42,847 bases of DNA from Fidelibacterota bacterium (GTDB lineage: Bacteria > Fidelibacterota > Marinisomatia > Marinisomatales > TCS55), in NCBI GenBank assembly GCA_012964665.1, contig DTTO01000073.1, positions 1-42,847 on the forward strand, read 5' to 3'. A model generated the notes under the pieces. That model ran no database searches. It was not told the origin of the DNA and saw nothing but the letters and a program-made list of their open reading frames with translations. Positions 24,759 to 34,001 of this stretch are shown piece after piece; within the stretch, counting starts at the first letter, position 1; each line of letters begins with the position of its first letter. The translations under genes were made by a program, and so were the position numbers.

Positions 24759-25877
24759 TCATAACAAGTGGGCATTTTGTCGGACAAATGCTATTTCTTT
24801 TAAGATAACCTTTAAAACGCCAGTTGCTGGAACAGCAAATAGCATTCCTAGCGGACCTAAAATTGTTCCGCCGATCAATAAAGCAATCATGATTAATATG
24901 GGGTGGAGGCCGACACTCTTTCCTACCAATGCTGGTGTAATCAAATTCCCTTCAATTTGTTGAACAATTAAAAACATTAGAATAATATCGAAGAGGAAAA
25001 ATGGTGATGGAATAACACCAAACAACTGGTGAGCCATGGCGACATCATTCCCGATATTATTCATAAAAGCGATGAGAATAGCAGGTATCATACCAACGAA
25101 TGGACCAATGAGAGGTATTAGATTAGCTAAACCAGCAATAATACCGATAAAGATTGTTAGTGTCAAATTTGCTCCAAAAAAATTGAGGAGTAAAAGTCCT
25201 GCTAAAGACATAGCTGCAACACTGGCAGCTGATAAAAATTGTCCACGCAGATAGCTGGAAACAGATTTTTCAATATTGTAAATCAGTTTCAGCCCAACTT
25301 CGAAATATTTATTTGGTATTGCATTGACAAGCGATTTCCGGAAAACGTGATATTCTGCCAATAAAATAATGGTAAATATGAAGACCATAACTGCAATAAA
25401 CATGAAATTCCCAATCGCCCCTGCCATCGATACCAAGGAACCTGCAACAATATCGATACCTTCAGCGAGTTTACCTGCTAGGTCAGTGTCAGAAGACTGC
25501 ATGTTTTGTAAAAAATCAGGCATGGCCGAAGTAAATTTCTCAACTAATGTATTGAATTCATGGGTTAATGTGTCTTTATCGATCCGACTGGAAAATTCTA
25601 CGGCTTCCTGAGACATCTGGGAAATAAAACTTCCAATAAAGGTTCCAATGCCACCTAGGATAACAACAACGACTGCCAATACCGATAATCCACGATTTTG
25701 GATCTTCCTTTCAAGCGCATCAACACCGGCAAGTAGGACGGTAGTAAACAGAAAGGCAAACACCAGCATTAAGATAACCTGAGATATATAAGGCCAAATA
25801 ATCGACAGAAACCATACGGCAATTAGTCCAATGATGATCCTGTAAATTAGCTGGAAATAATTTTTTTCTTGGGTCAC
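24759..25877 (-). CDS. AI-2E family transporter (PF01594-type permease)
   Basis: 372 residues, polytopic inner-membrane protein of the YdiK/PerM/TqsA type, with about seven or eight hydrophobic segments: two near the N-terminus (15-50), one at about 63-85, a pair at 152-175, and a C-terminal group from 210. The large soluble loop after the third helix (about 90-150) and the segment LIPLIGPFVGMIPAILIAF are family features. Members export autoinducer-2 or exchange ions; substrate cannot be read here. It is in an operon with the cyclic-nucleotide-binding protein upstream (9-bp gap) and ends 5 bp from the convergent gene. Confidence 0.88.
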   Translation of the reverse strand: MTQEKNYFQLIYRIIIGLIAVWFLSIIWPYISQVILMLVFAFLFTTVLLAGVDALERKIQNRGLSVLAVVVVILGGIGTFIGSFISQMSQEAVEFSSRIDKDTLTHEFNTLVEKFTSAMPDFLQNMQSSDTDLAGKLAEGIDIVAGSLVSMAGAIGNFMFIAVMVFIFTIILLAEYHVFRKSLVNAIPNKYFEVGLKLIYNIEKSVSSYLRGQFLSAASVAAMSLAGLLLLNFFGANLTLTIFIGIIAGLANLIPLIGPFVGMIPAILIAFMNNIGNDVAMAHQLFGVIPSPFFLFDIILMFLIVQQIEGNLITPALVGKSVGLHPILIMIALLIGGTILGPLGMLFAVPATGVLKVILKEIAFVRQNAHLL

Positions 25878-25886
25878 AATAATGGG

Positions 25887-26399
25887 TTATTCTGATTTTA
25901 CAGTCTGGGCTTTTATAAGCAGTCTGTTGGTCCCTCGTAGTCGCTCACCTAAAACACCGCCAAGGTTAAACAGTATTTTCTGGCCAAGTACAGGATTACG
26001 TCCTTGAAGTGTCATAAGATCCTGAGTAAAGAAACCGAGTAGGGCAGAATCTTCTGTGGCAATTGCATTTGCTGACCGGGGTTCATCGTCAAAAAGAGCT
26101 AGCTCACCGAAAAAATCTCCTTCGCCTAATTCGGCTAATATGTTTTCGTTTCCGGAACGAGTACCAATTGTAATTTTTACCGATCCTGTCATGATTATAT
26201 ACATACCCTCACCAGGAGCACGGTTTTTAAATACAAATTGATCGATACCATACTTCCGTTGATGGATCAGTTTTTCTAGTTCTGCAAATTCCTTATCAGA
26301 AAAATCTTTGAATATGGGTACTTGTTTCAGGGTTAACACTGTTTCGCTTTCTGTACGATTCCAGCCCTTAAAAATATTTTCCCATTTAGCGCTTTTCAA
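25887..26399 (-). CDS. Stand-alone cyclic nucleotide-binding domain protein
   Basis: 170 residues with one cNMP-binding beta-roll. The phosphate-binding cassette reads GEGDFFGELALFDDEPRSA and keeps the Glu and Arg that hold the cyclic phosphate and ribose in CRP and PKA. The C-terminal helix continues to the end but no DNA-binding helix-turn-helix follows, so this is not a CRP-type transcription factor. It is cotranscribed with the AI-2E family permease downstream, which suggests that cyclic nucleotide binding may control transport or membrane processes. The ligand is inferred from the intact cassette only. Confidence 0.85.
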   Translation of the reverse strand: MKSAKWENIFKGWNRTESETVLTLKQVPIFKDFSDKEFAELEKLIHQRKYGIDQFVFKNRAPGEGMYIIMTGSVKITIGTRSGNENILAELGEGDFFGELALFDDEPRSANAIATEDSALLGFFTQDLMTLQGRNPVLGQKILFNLGGVLGERLRGTNRLLIKAQTVKSE

Positions 26400-26516
26400 A
26401 CCAGACTCCTATTATTGGAACTTAGATTATAGATACAGGATGGTAAAAGGTTCAAGTAAAGACAATATGACAATGAAATTGACCTGTCTTTCAAACAAGG
26501 AGTACCTTTAGGGATT

Positions 26517-27713
26517 ATGCTGCGACAAATTATCAATGTTTTATTGATATTTTCTGTATCCATTAACTGGGCACAGAAAACATCCCAGGATTACGAGCAG
26601 GAATTGAAAGCGCAAAGCAATTCTATTCAATCTTTAAGGGATGAAATTGAAGCTACAAAAAAACGAATTCAATCTGAAAATAGAAAAGAGAAATCTTCTG
26701 CACGCCGCGTTAATAATCTTTCTGAAGAAATATCCCTTTTACAAAGATTAATGAAGGAAATTGATAAGGAGGAGAAGCTTCTTGTTGCGGATGTTGCACG
26801 GATAGGAAAACAAATTACAAAAAGTGAAATTGAACTGGATTCACTCCGGATACGTTACGCCAGTAGATTAGCAAGAATGTATAAAAAAGGACAACTTTCC
26901 AATCTAGAGAAAATTTTCAGTTCCACTTCCTGGCGACAAACTGTTTACCGTGCAAAATATTTAAAAATCATTTCCGGGTTGGATCAAAAAACACATGATA
27001 CAATACGATCTTTATTAGTTGAAATTGGAAAACAAAAATTGAATTTAGAAACAGCTTTGCGTAAGAAACGCAGGCTCAAAAGAGATCGTGAAGTAACCCT
27101 GGCTGAAGTACGCAATAAAAAAAGAAAAGAACAACGTGAATTGACTAAAATTCGTCGGAGTCAAAAAGAACTGATAACATTTCTCAGTGAAAAACAAGCT
27201 GGTGTACAACAGTTAGAATCGATTATTGCCAAAATTCGGAAGGATTTTACACGTTTCGAAAGAGAAGATCGAATTCGAAGACAACAAATGGCGCTAAAAG
27301 CAAAAGAATTTCCGAAATTAAAGGGACAGCTGGCTTGGCCAGCTGAAGGTCGGGTGATAACGAAGTTTGGGCGCCAGTGGAATCCAAAATTAAAAACGAC
27401 TACGGAAAACCCTGGAATTGATATAAAAGGGAAACCAGGGTCTGAAGTACGTACTGTGCTGGGTGGTATTGTGACTACAATCACTTTTATTCGCGGATAT
27501 GGTACTACAATAATTATCGATCATGGGAATGGATTTTATACCGTTTACAGTCATGTGACCAATTTGGAAACAAATGAAGATAGTGAAGTGCAGGGAGGCG
27601 ACGTAATTGCCTATATGGGTGATTCTGGATCAATCAATGGTTCCCAGCTCCATTTTGAAGTATGGGGACAGGGGAAAAAACTTAATCCCGAAAATTGGCT
27701 GTTGAAAAAATGA
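26517..27713 (+). CDS. EnvC-like murein hydrolase activator with degenerate M23 domain
   Basis: 398 residues: signal peptide (1-20, ending NWAQ), long coiled coil (25-260) and a C-terminal LytM/M23 domain (about 272-398). In active M23 peptidases zinc is held by HxxxD and HxH. Here the first site is Asn298-x-x-x-Asp302 (NPGID) and the last is Gln377-x-His379 (SQLHFEVW), so two ligands are lost although His346 in YSHV remains. Loss of zinc ligands is typical of EnvC, which activates cell-division amidases rather than cutting peptidoglycan. No FtsEX or amidase gene is nearby. An AAGGAG lies 14 bases before ATG 26517. Its stop forms ATGA with the next gene. Confidence 0.85.
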   Translation: MLRQIINVLLIFSVSINWAQKTSQDYEQELKAQSNSIQSLRDEIEATKKRIQSENRKEKSSARRVNNLSEEISLLQRLMKEIDKEEKLLVADVARIGKQITKSEIELDSLRIRYASRLARMYKKGQLSNLEKIFSSTSWRQTVYRAKYLKIISGLDQKTHDTIRSLLVEIGKQKLNLETALRKKRRLKRDREVTLAEVRNKKRKEQRELTKIRRSQKELITFLSEKQAGVQQLESIIAKIRKDFTRFEREDRIRRQQMALKAKEFPKLKGQLAWPAEGRVITKFGRQWNPKLKTTTENPGIDIKGKPGSEVRTVLGGIVTTITFIRGYGTTIIIDHGNGFYTVYSHVTNLETNEDSEVQGGDVIAYMGDSGSINGSQLHFEVWGQGKKLNPENWLLKK

Positions 27714-28855
27714 TTTTTAATGAATTTCAGCCAACGATTTGGAATCGTTTCCTTCGCGCCAAATCCAATAACCGGGTTGGGAGTGCTTATTTATTTAGTG
27801 GGCCAAAAGGATGTGGAAAAGAATGGGGGGCCATTGAATTTGCAAAATTATTGAATTGTGAAAATATAGGAGAAATATCCTGCAATCATTGTCCTTCCTG
27901 TGTACAATTTATAGGACTTCAGCATCCAAACCTGAAATTAATTGTTCCTCTACCAAGGAGTCAGAAATCAGATCAAAGTTCTAATCCCTTGAATGCATTA
28001 AAAAAAGAAGATTTGGAATATTTGTGTCATGCAATTGCTGGTAAAGGAATGGATCCATTTTTGAAAATTCACGTTCCGAATGCCCGAAGAATCACCATTA
28101 ATTCTATTCGAGATTTACGGCGGACAATCTATCTCAAGTCACAATCATCAGGGAAAAAAGTTGTGTTGATTTTTGATGCCCACCTGTTGTCAGAAGGCAT
28201 GGGTGAATCTGCCAATGCACTTCTAAAGATATTGGAAGAACCGCCAAATAACACAATCCTTATATTAGTAACCGATAAAAAATCAGCCTTATTACCTACA
28301 ATAATTAGTCGTTGTCAGCCTATTAATTTTCCTGCTTTAAGCTTAGATAAAACCCGATTGATTTTAGAAAATAATGGCATTGATAATGCAAAGGCCATTC
28401 AAATTGCTATGGTGGTAAAAGGTGATATCCATTTGGCTCGGGAAATTGCTGACCAGTCCAGAGGTGAAATTATAAATGAAGCAGAAGCATTGGTCAATTT
28501 AATGATACGTGTTGATGAAAAAGGATGGCGAGAGTTTATCGATAGCAATGCCATGCTGGCCGCACGTAAAACAGAAGAATTCAAATTCAAGATTTATCTG
28601 CTTCAACTCTGGTTCCATCAGGCCTATAGCTTAAGAACAGGCGAAACAATGAATAATATCCTGCCGGGAATGGCTGAAGCATTACAGAAATTTAATGAAG
28701 CCTATCCCCAAGCTGACTTGGCCGGCATTAATAAACTATTGGAAAAAACTACGGAATCATTAATTCAAAATTTGTATATACCATTAACATTGACTAATCT
28801 ATTAATTTCTGCTCAGGAACTTTTAAAAGGCAAAATCCCAATATCTGTATTATGA
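27710..28855 (+). CDS. holB: DNA polymerase III delta' subunit
   Basis: Clamp-loader subunit of the replicase, an AAA+ protein. From ATG 27710 (ATGA overlap) it has 381 residues; a TTG 15 bases upstream is less likely. The nucleotide-binding loop reads GPKGCGKE (31-38), with Glu where a Ser or Thr normally follows Lys, consistent with delta' proteins that do not hydrolyse ATP. A four-Cys zinc module is present (Cys50, Cys58, Cys61, Cys64). ALLKILEEPPNNTILILVT and the SRCQ motif are diagnostic of the DnaX/delta' group. It overlaps metG by ATGA. HolB beside essential housekeeping genes is usual. Confidence 0.9.
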   Translation: MIFNEFQPTIWNRFLRAKSNNRVGSAYLFSGPKGCGKEWGAIEFAKLLNCENIGEISCNHCPSCVQFIGLQHPNLKLIVPLPRSQKSDQSSNPLNALKKEDLEYLCHAIAGKGMDPFLKIHVPNARRITINSIRDLRRTIYLKSQSSGKKVVLIFDAHLLSEGMGESANALLKILEEPPNNTILILVTDKKSALLPTIISRCQPINFPALSLDKTRLILENNGIDNAKAIQIAMVVKGDIHLAREIADQSRGEIINEAEALVNLMIRVDEKGWREFIDSNAMLAARKTEEFKFKIYLLQLWFHQAYSLRTGETMNNILPGMAEALQKFNEAYPQADLAGINKLLEKTTESLIQNLYIPLTLTNLLISAQELLKGKIPISVL

Positions 28856-30720
28856 AAACTTTTTATCTCACCACACCCATTTATTATGTAAATGATAAAC
28901 CCCATATTGGCCACGCATATACAACAATTCTGGCTGATGTATTAACGCGCTTTCATCGTAATACAGGGGAGGATGTTTTCTTTTTGACTGGTCTTGATGA
29001 ACACGGTCAAAAAGTGCAACAGGCCGCTGAAAAACGTGGTGTGGATCCCCAAAAGCACTGTAATGAGATGGCGCCCAGATTTCTTGAATTATGGGAAAAC
29101 CTACATATTCAGAATGATGATTTTATTCGGACAACTGAAAAACGCCATGTGGATGTGGTGCAGCATATTCTTCAGAAAGTTTATGATAAAGGGGATATTT
29201 ATGAGGATGTATACGAAGGGCTTTACTCTGTGTCGGAAGAGAGATTTATCACCGAAAAAGAAGCAAAATCCGGTGAATTTCGAGATATTAAAGAATTGAA
29301 GGAAAAAAATTATTTTTTCAGGATGTCCAATTATCAGCAAACCTTAATTGATCACATTAAGAATAATTCCGGTTTTATTCAGCCAGAACACAGAAAAAAT
29401 GAGGTGCTTGGATTTTTAAAACAACCTCTGGAAGATCTCTGTATTTCCCGCCCGAAATCCAGATTGGGTTGGGGTATAGAATTACCCTTTGATTCAGACT
29501 ATGTAACTTATGTTTGGTTTGATGCACTGATTAATTATATCACTGCACCGGGTTATAATGTGAATGAAGAAAATTTTAACAAATACTGGCCCGCTAATTA
29601 TCATCTTATTGGTAAAGATATTCTTACTACACATTCGGTTTATTGGCCAACCATGCTGATGTCGGCGAATATACCATTGCCTCAAGCTATTTTTGCCCAT
29701 GGGTGGTGGCTTATTGGCGAATCCAAAATGAGTAAATCATTGGGGAATGTCGTGGATCCGCTGGGGCTGATTGAAGAATACGGAGTTGATTCCGTACGTT
29801 ATTATCTTATGCGGGAAATGGTGTTGGGCCAGGATGCCAGTTTTACCATAGAATCTTTCATTAAACGCTATAACAGCGATCTGGCCAATGATTTTGGTAA
29901 TTTGCTCAGCCGTGTTTCAAATTTGTTGAAAAAGTTTTTTGATGGAAAAATTCCCCAGGATGAAGATGACTCTGCTGAAGGATTAGATGTGAAATCAAAA
30001 GCAGTAGAAACCGTAGCAATGGTCTGGGAAAAAATAGAGGTTATGCGAGTTAATGAGGCCATTGAGATAACACTTCAGTTTGTACGTAGCATCAATAAAT
30101 ATCTAGAAACAAAAGCTCCATGGAAACTGGCAAAAGAAGAACCAGAAATAGCAGGAAAAGTATTATTTACGGCGGTTGAAGCACTACGTGTGAGCGCTGT
30201 CCTTTTATCACCTATTATGCCAAATCGGACACAGACAGTTTTGGAAACCCTAGGGGCGACAGAATCTGGTTTGGATTGGGGAGGTTTAACCTCCGGTATT
30301 GAAATAAAACTTCACGATCCACTTTTCCCACGGATTGATATTAAAAAATTGGAAAATTCTGTTAAAAATCATGGCGAGAAAAAAGAACTAAAAAATGTTA
30401 TTACCTTTGATGAATTCCAAAATATAGAATTAAAAACAGCCAAAATTTTGAAAGTAGAGAAAGTGGATGGGACTGATAAACTCCTAAAACTTCAAATCAA
30501 AGTTGGTGATAAGCAACGCCAGATTGTATCCGGGATTGCCCAGTTTTATTCTCCGGAAGAACTGGTTGGGAAAATGATTGTGGTGGTGACCAACTTGAAA
30601 CCTGCCACTATATTTGGGATCAAATCTAACGGCATGCTTTTGGCAGCGAAAAATGGAAAAGCCCTGACCCTCATGACTATTGAAGGTAAAAAGGTCTCAA
30701 GCGGAATGCGGATTTATTGA
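28852..30720 (+). CDS. metG: Methionyl-tRNA synthetase with C-terminal tRNA-binding domain
   Basis: Charges tRNA-Met. It has 622 residues. The class I signatures are PHIGHAYTT (HIGH at 18-21) and KMSKSLGN (292-296). The connective segment YEGLYSVSEERFITEKE (121-137) has Ser where many MetRS have zinc-binding Cys, so this is a zinc-free form. The anticodon-binding helical domain spans about 330-500, and a Trbp111/EMAPII-like OB fold forms the last 105 residues (FDEFQNIELKTAKILKVEKV; IVVVTNLKPATIFGIKSNGM), which gives tRNA affinity and dimerisation. The start is ATG 28852, in an ATGA overlap with holB. Confidence 0.96.
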   Translation: MKTFYLTTPIYYVNDKPHIGHAYTTILADVLTRFHRNTGEDVFFLTGLDEHGQKVQQAAEKRGVDPQKHCNEMAPRFLELWENLHIQNDDFIRTTEKRHVDVVQHILQKVYDKGDIYEDVYEGLYSVSEERFITEKEAKSGEFRDIKELKEKNYFFRMSNYQQTLIDHIKNNSGFIQPEHRKNEVLGFLKQPLEDLCISRPKSRLGWGIELPFDSDYVTYVWFDALINYITAPGYNVNEENFNKYWPANYHLIGKDILTTHSVYWPTMLMSANIPLPQAIFAHGWWLIGESKMSKSLGNVVDPLGLIEEYGVDSVRYYLMREMVLGQDASFTIESFIKRYNSDLANDFGNLLSRVSNLLKKFFDGKIPQDEDDSAEGLDVKSKAVETVAMVWEKIEVMRVNEAIEITLQFVRSINKYLETKAPWKLAKEEPEIAGKVLFTAVEALRVSAVLLSPIMPNRTQTVLETLGATESGLDWGGLTSGIEIKLHDPLFPRIDIKKLENSVKNHGEKKELKNVITFDEFQNIELKTAKILKVEKVDGTDKLLKLQIKVGDKQRQIVSGIAQFYSPEELVGKMIVVVTNLKPATIFGIKSNGMLLAAKNGKALTLMTIEGKKVSSGMRIY

Positions 30721-30754
30721 CAAAAAACTTTCCACTAACTACCTATTTTATGAT

Positions 30755-32266
30755 TTAATTTCTTTTCAATAACTTTCCATTACCTGTTTTTTGACTGCCA
30801 TTGATTAACACATAATCAAATCCTGTGGCCAATTCATGCGGTGATTCAAAGGTGGCTTGGGCGCGTACTTTTTTGGGATCAAAGATAAGAATATCAGCTT
30901 TGTAGCCTTTTCGAAGGATTCCCCGATCTTTAATCCCTATCATTTGGGCTGGTAGGGAGGTCATTTTTCGCACTGCTTCTTCTAATGTCAATAATGAATC
31001 ATGAACTACAAATTTTTCAATCATTTTGGCGAAAGAGCCGTATCCTCTTGGATGATGCATTGTTGGTGATCCGTCCGAAGAAAGCATGACATAAGGGTCA
31101 GCGAGGAATCGATTTTGGAGATCATTATCCATCGTAAAATAAGCTGCACTGGCGCCAGTAGGGCCAATGTGATCTACCAACACTTCTTCAAACGGAATTC
31201 CCATTTCATCAGCAACCTGTTTTAAGGTTTTACCAATATATGGCTGTGTACCAAAAAGTGTGGCTGTAGGGCCATTTCGCTGGTTAACCTTTGTCTTGAC
31301 ATAATCAAGCAGGTCATTACGTCTTCTTTGACGTACTGTTTCATAGTGATTGGGTGCTAGGGCATATTCGGGGAATAGAATCCCGATTGTAGTGTGACTA
31401 GCAAGATAAGGATAAATATCTGCGGATACTTTAAAAGATGACTCGTTTCTTTTTTTATTTAAAAGGTGAAGAATTTCTTCCGCACGATCACTCCCTTTTC
31501 CATAAACAACTTTCATATGGGAAACGTGAATATTGGCAAAGTTTCCCTGGCTGAATAATTCTGCTAAATCAGATTCCATGGTGGCGTCATTTTCAGTACG
31601 CATATGACTCATAATTATACCTCCATACTTCCCGACGGTTTTTGCCAATTCATCTAATTCATATTGACCTGCATAACGACCGGGTGTGTATTCTAATCCA
31701 GTAGTTAGGCCAAATGCGCCTGATTTCATTCCATCCTCAAGTAAATCCACCATTTTTTGTATTTTTTCTTTTGATGGATTTTTTTTATATCCAATGCCTG
31801 AAAGTCTCCGGATCGTCCCATGTCCAATGAAAAGCGCAATATTCGGACCTAATACTAGCTTTTTGGTACTATCTGTTAACTTGAACAATTCAGATATATT
31901 AGTACTGGAACCATCCTGACCTAGCGCAATGGTTGTCACCCCCATGGCTGTAAAGTTTTGAAATTTTGGTGTTTTAAATGGATTACCGTGAGCGTGAGGA
32001 TCGATAAATCCAGGTGTTACAACTTTATCAGTAGCATCAATGATTTCTTTAGCGATTACATTGTGAGGAGCAGTGCCAACAAATGATATAGAGTCCTTCA
32101 AGATAAAAATATCAGCCTGTTCAGAAGGTTTACCTAATCCATCTAATACTATCCCATTTCGAATCCAAACATCTACAACTTGGCTATTACTGTTGGGTGT
32201 TATAGAAAATCCGAACATCCAAGCTGTGTATATAATATAGAATAAGAGGGGAAAATTACGTTTCAT
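30755..32266 (-). CDS. Secreted N-acyl-D-amino-acid deacylase-like amidohydrolase
   Basis: 503 residues with an N-terminal signal or anchor (hydrophobic 6-22). It is a two-domain amidohydrolase of the D-aminoacylase group: a beta-sandwich part (VDVWIRNGIVLDG; AGY-like KADILIFDPKKV at the end) around a TIM barrel. Metal-site residues are His91 and His93 (PHAHG), His221 (MSHMRTE), His250 (HVSHMK) and Asp398 (LSSDGSP). The Cys that holds the tight zinc in characterised D-aminoacylases (GNCG) is Asp118 here (GQDG). Possible substrates are N-acyl-D-amino acids or D-containing peptides from cell walls. It is the second gene of an operon and overlaps the TPR gene by ATGA. Confidence 0.85.
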   Translation of the reverse strand: MKRNFPLLFYIIYTAWMFGFSITPNSNSQVVDVWIRNGIVLDGLGKPSEQADIFILKDSISFVGTAPHNVIAKEIIDATDKVVTPGFIDPHAHGNPFKTPKFQNFTAMGVTTIALGQDGSSTNISELFKLTDSTKKLVLGPNIALFIGHGTIRRLSGIGYKKNPSKEKIQKMVDLLEDGMKSGAFGLTTGLEYTPGRYAGQYELDELAKTVGKYGGIIMSHMRTENDATMESDLAELFSQGNFANIHVSHMKVVYGKGSDRAEEILHLLNKKRNESSFKVSADIYPYLASHTTIGILFPEYALAPNHYETVRQRRRNDLLDYVKTKVNQRNGPTATLFGTQPYIGKTLKQVADEMGIPFEEVLVDHIGPTGASAAYFTMDNDLQNRFLADPYVMLSSDGSPTMHHPRGYGSFAKMIEKFVVHDSLLTLEEAVRKMTSLPAQMIGIKDRGILRKGYKADILIFDPKKVRAQATFESPHELATGFDYVLINGSQKTGNGKLLKRN

Positions 32267-33192
32267 TGTTTTAATTGCGCTTCAGCAGCAATATATCCAA
32301 AAGATGACCATTGATTCCCGTTGACAACCAATTCAAATATTTCTTGAGCTTTTTGTTGTTTACCATTGATGGAATAATAATTACCCAAACCAAATGCCAA
32401 AGTTGCATTAGTAAGTGACGATCCGCTTCGAATTGTTTTTTCCATTTCAAGCGGGTCGTTTTTACCCTGATATAATTTTAATATTTCATGGTAGGTCATA
32501 TTTTCTATAACAGCCATATTATCGGTAATCGAATTCAATAATTCTTGTGCATCTTTATCCCGACCAATTTGCCGATTAATCACATATAGCCAATTGGCAG
32601 CCGCCACGTAACTGTCCGGGTTTTTTGCTAAGCTGAGACATTTTTTATAGGCGAATAGTGCCTGCCGATATTTTCCCTGCATGTAATAAGCCAGACCTAA
32701 GTGGTAATAAATATTCCCCTGTAGTGTACTTGTAGGGATATTTAAAGCGTTGGGTAAACCGTCCAGTTCAACTTTATTAGGCTTTCCTCTTGTCAGCCGG
32801 ACGGCCTTTTTAAAATCTATAATTGCAAGATTAAAACAGCGAATTGAAATATATCTATGCCCCCGATGACGGTAAAAGCGGGCATCTTTTGGATATTGAT
32901 CAATTCCTTTAGTATAAATATCGATTGCATTCTTATAATGACCAAGGTAAGCGGTACGGCGACCAAGCCAGATTAGGTTATCAGCTGAAGGATTTTGAAT
33001 GTAGTTATTCTTTGCTTCATCCAGTTTTTCCTTGTATACCATAAATGCTTTGTCATTGATATAAACTTTTTGGATGATAGTATTACATGGATTTTGTCCT
33101 AGCAAAATACTAGAGTTAAAAAACAGAAATATGAAACACATAATCGCTTTGGTTCTATCTTTAATTCTTTTATGATTAAGGCTTATCTTCAT
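32263..33192 (-). CDS. Secreted TPR-repeat protein, operon with D-aminoacylase-like gene
   Basis: 309 residues. The hydrophobic stretch 18-30 (MCFIFLFFNSSILLG) preceded by many basic residues forms a signal peptide; either Met1 (33192) or Met18 could start it. TPR-like repeats follow: GHYKNAIDIYTKGIDQYPKD, CFNLAIIDFKKAVRLT, GKYRQALFAYKKCLSLAKNP and KQQKAQEIFELVV. No enzyme motif. It is 4 bp upstream-overlapping the deacylase-like gene, and its start is only 30 bp from the divergent tatD gene. Probably a periplasmic partner or scaffold; function unknown. Confidence 0.8.
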   Translation of the reverse strand: MKISLNHKRIKDRTKAIMCFIFLFFNSSILLGQNPCNTIIQKVYINDKAFMVYKEKLDEAKNNYIQNPSADNLIWLGRRTAYLGHYKNAIDIYTKGIDQYPKDARFYRHRGHRYISIRCFNLAIIDFKKAVRLTRGKPNKVELDGLPNALNIPTSTLQGNIYYHLGLAYYMQGKYRQALFAYKKCLSLAKNPDSYVAAANWLYVINRQIGRDKDAQELLNSITDNMAVIENMTYHEILKLYQGKNDPLEMEKTIRSGSSLTNATLAFGLGNYYSINGKQQKAQEIFELVVNGNQWSSFGYIAAEAQLKQ

Positions 33193-33222
33193 ATTCTAAT
33201 TTACCTACGAAAATAAATAATA

Positions 33223-33981
33223 ATGCTTACTGATACCCATTGTCATCTCTTTTACGATGATTTGAAAGATGATCTAAAAGGTGTATTGGACCGGGCCAAT
33301 CAATTGGGCGTTACACGTTTCATATGCGTAGGAACCAATATTGAAGATTCTCGCGAATGTTTATCTATTGCAGAGGAGAATAAAAATATATTCTCGTCTA
33401 TTGGTATTCATCCCCATGACGCAAAAGATGCTTTAGATGGGTATATAACTGATATTTATACATTAATGGAATACAAAAAAATGGTTGCCGTAGGGGAGAT
33501 AGGGCTTGATTATTTCCGCAATATTTCCAACCTTGATGTTCAGAAAAAAGTATTTCGGGAACAAATGAAAGTGGCCCGAGAACTGAACCGACCGATTATA
33601 TTTCATAATCGTGAAGCAGATGAAGATGTAATTCAGATACTATCTGAATATCCGGATGTCATTGGTGTGGCTCATTGTTTTTCAAGTAATTTGGATACGG
33701 CCCGGGTCTTTTTAGATATGGGTTATTACATTTCATTTTCTGGGAATCTCACGTTTAAAAATAGTCACCTTCCTTCAGTGGCGAAGGAAATTCCAATCAA
33801 TCGCCTTTTGGTTGAAACCGATTCACCTTATTTAAGCCCTGTACCGCATCGAGGGAAACCGAATGAACCAGGGAGGGCAAGATTTGTTGCAGAAAAGTTG
33901 GCAGATATCTATAATCTGTCCTTAGGAGCCATCGCGCAACAGACTTCCAATAATGCCACGGAATTATTTCGCTTACCCTAA
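33223..33981 (+). CDS. TatD family metal-dependent deoxyribonuclease/hydrolase
   Basis: 252-residue TIM-barrel protein of the TatD/YcfH/YjjV family, cytoplasmic. Metal ligands visible are THCH (His6, His8), Glu in VGEIGLDY, His in IIFHNREA, His in VAHCFSS and Asp in VETDSPYL. The SPYLSPVPHRGKPNEP segment is a family signature. TatD enzymes act as 3'-5' exonucleases or DNA-repair nucleases; in this operon with rsmA it is the usual neighbour in many Gram-positive and FCB genomes. No Shine-Dalgarno sequence is seen. It is 20 bp upstream of rsmA. Confidence 0.92.
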   Translation: MLTDTHCHLFYDDLKDDLKGVLDRANQLGVTRFICVGTNIEDSRECLSIAEENKNIFSSIGIHPHDAKDALDGYITDIYTLMEYKKMVAVGEIGLDYFRNISNLDVQKKVFREQMKVARELNRPIIFHNREADEDVIQILSEYPDVIGVAHCFSSNLDTARVFLDMGYYISFSGNLTFKNSHLPSVAKEIPINRLLVETDSPYLSPVPHRGKPNEPGRARFVAEKLADIYNLSLGAIAQQTSNNATELFRLP

Positions 33982-34001
33982 AAAATCACCCTGTTTATAG
34001 A

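Noticed and set aside
26458-26491. Inverted repeat AAAGACA...TGTCTTT before the EnvC-like gene
   Set aside because: Seven-base arms with a 20-base loop; could be an operator or leader stem but is weak and not distinctive.
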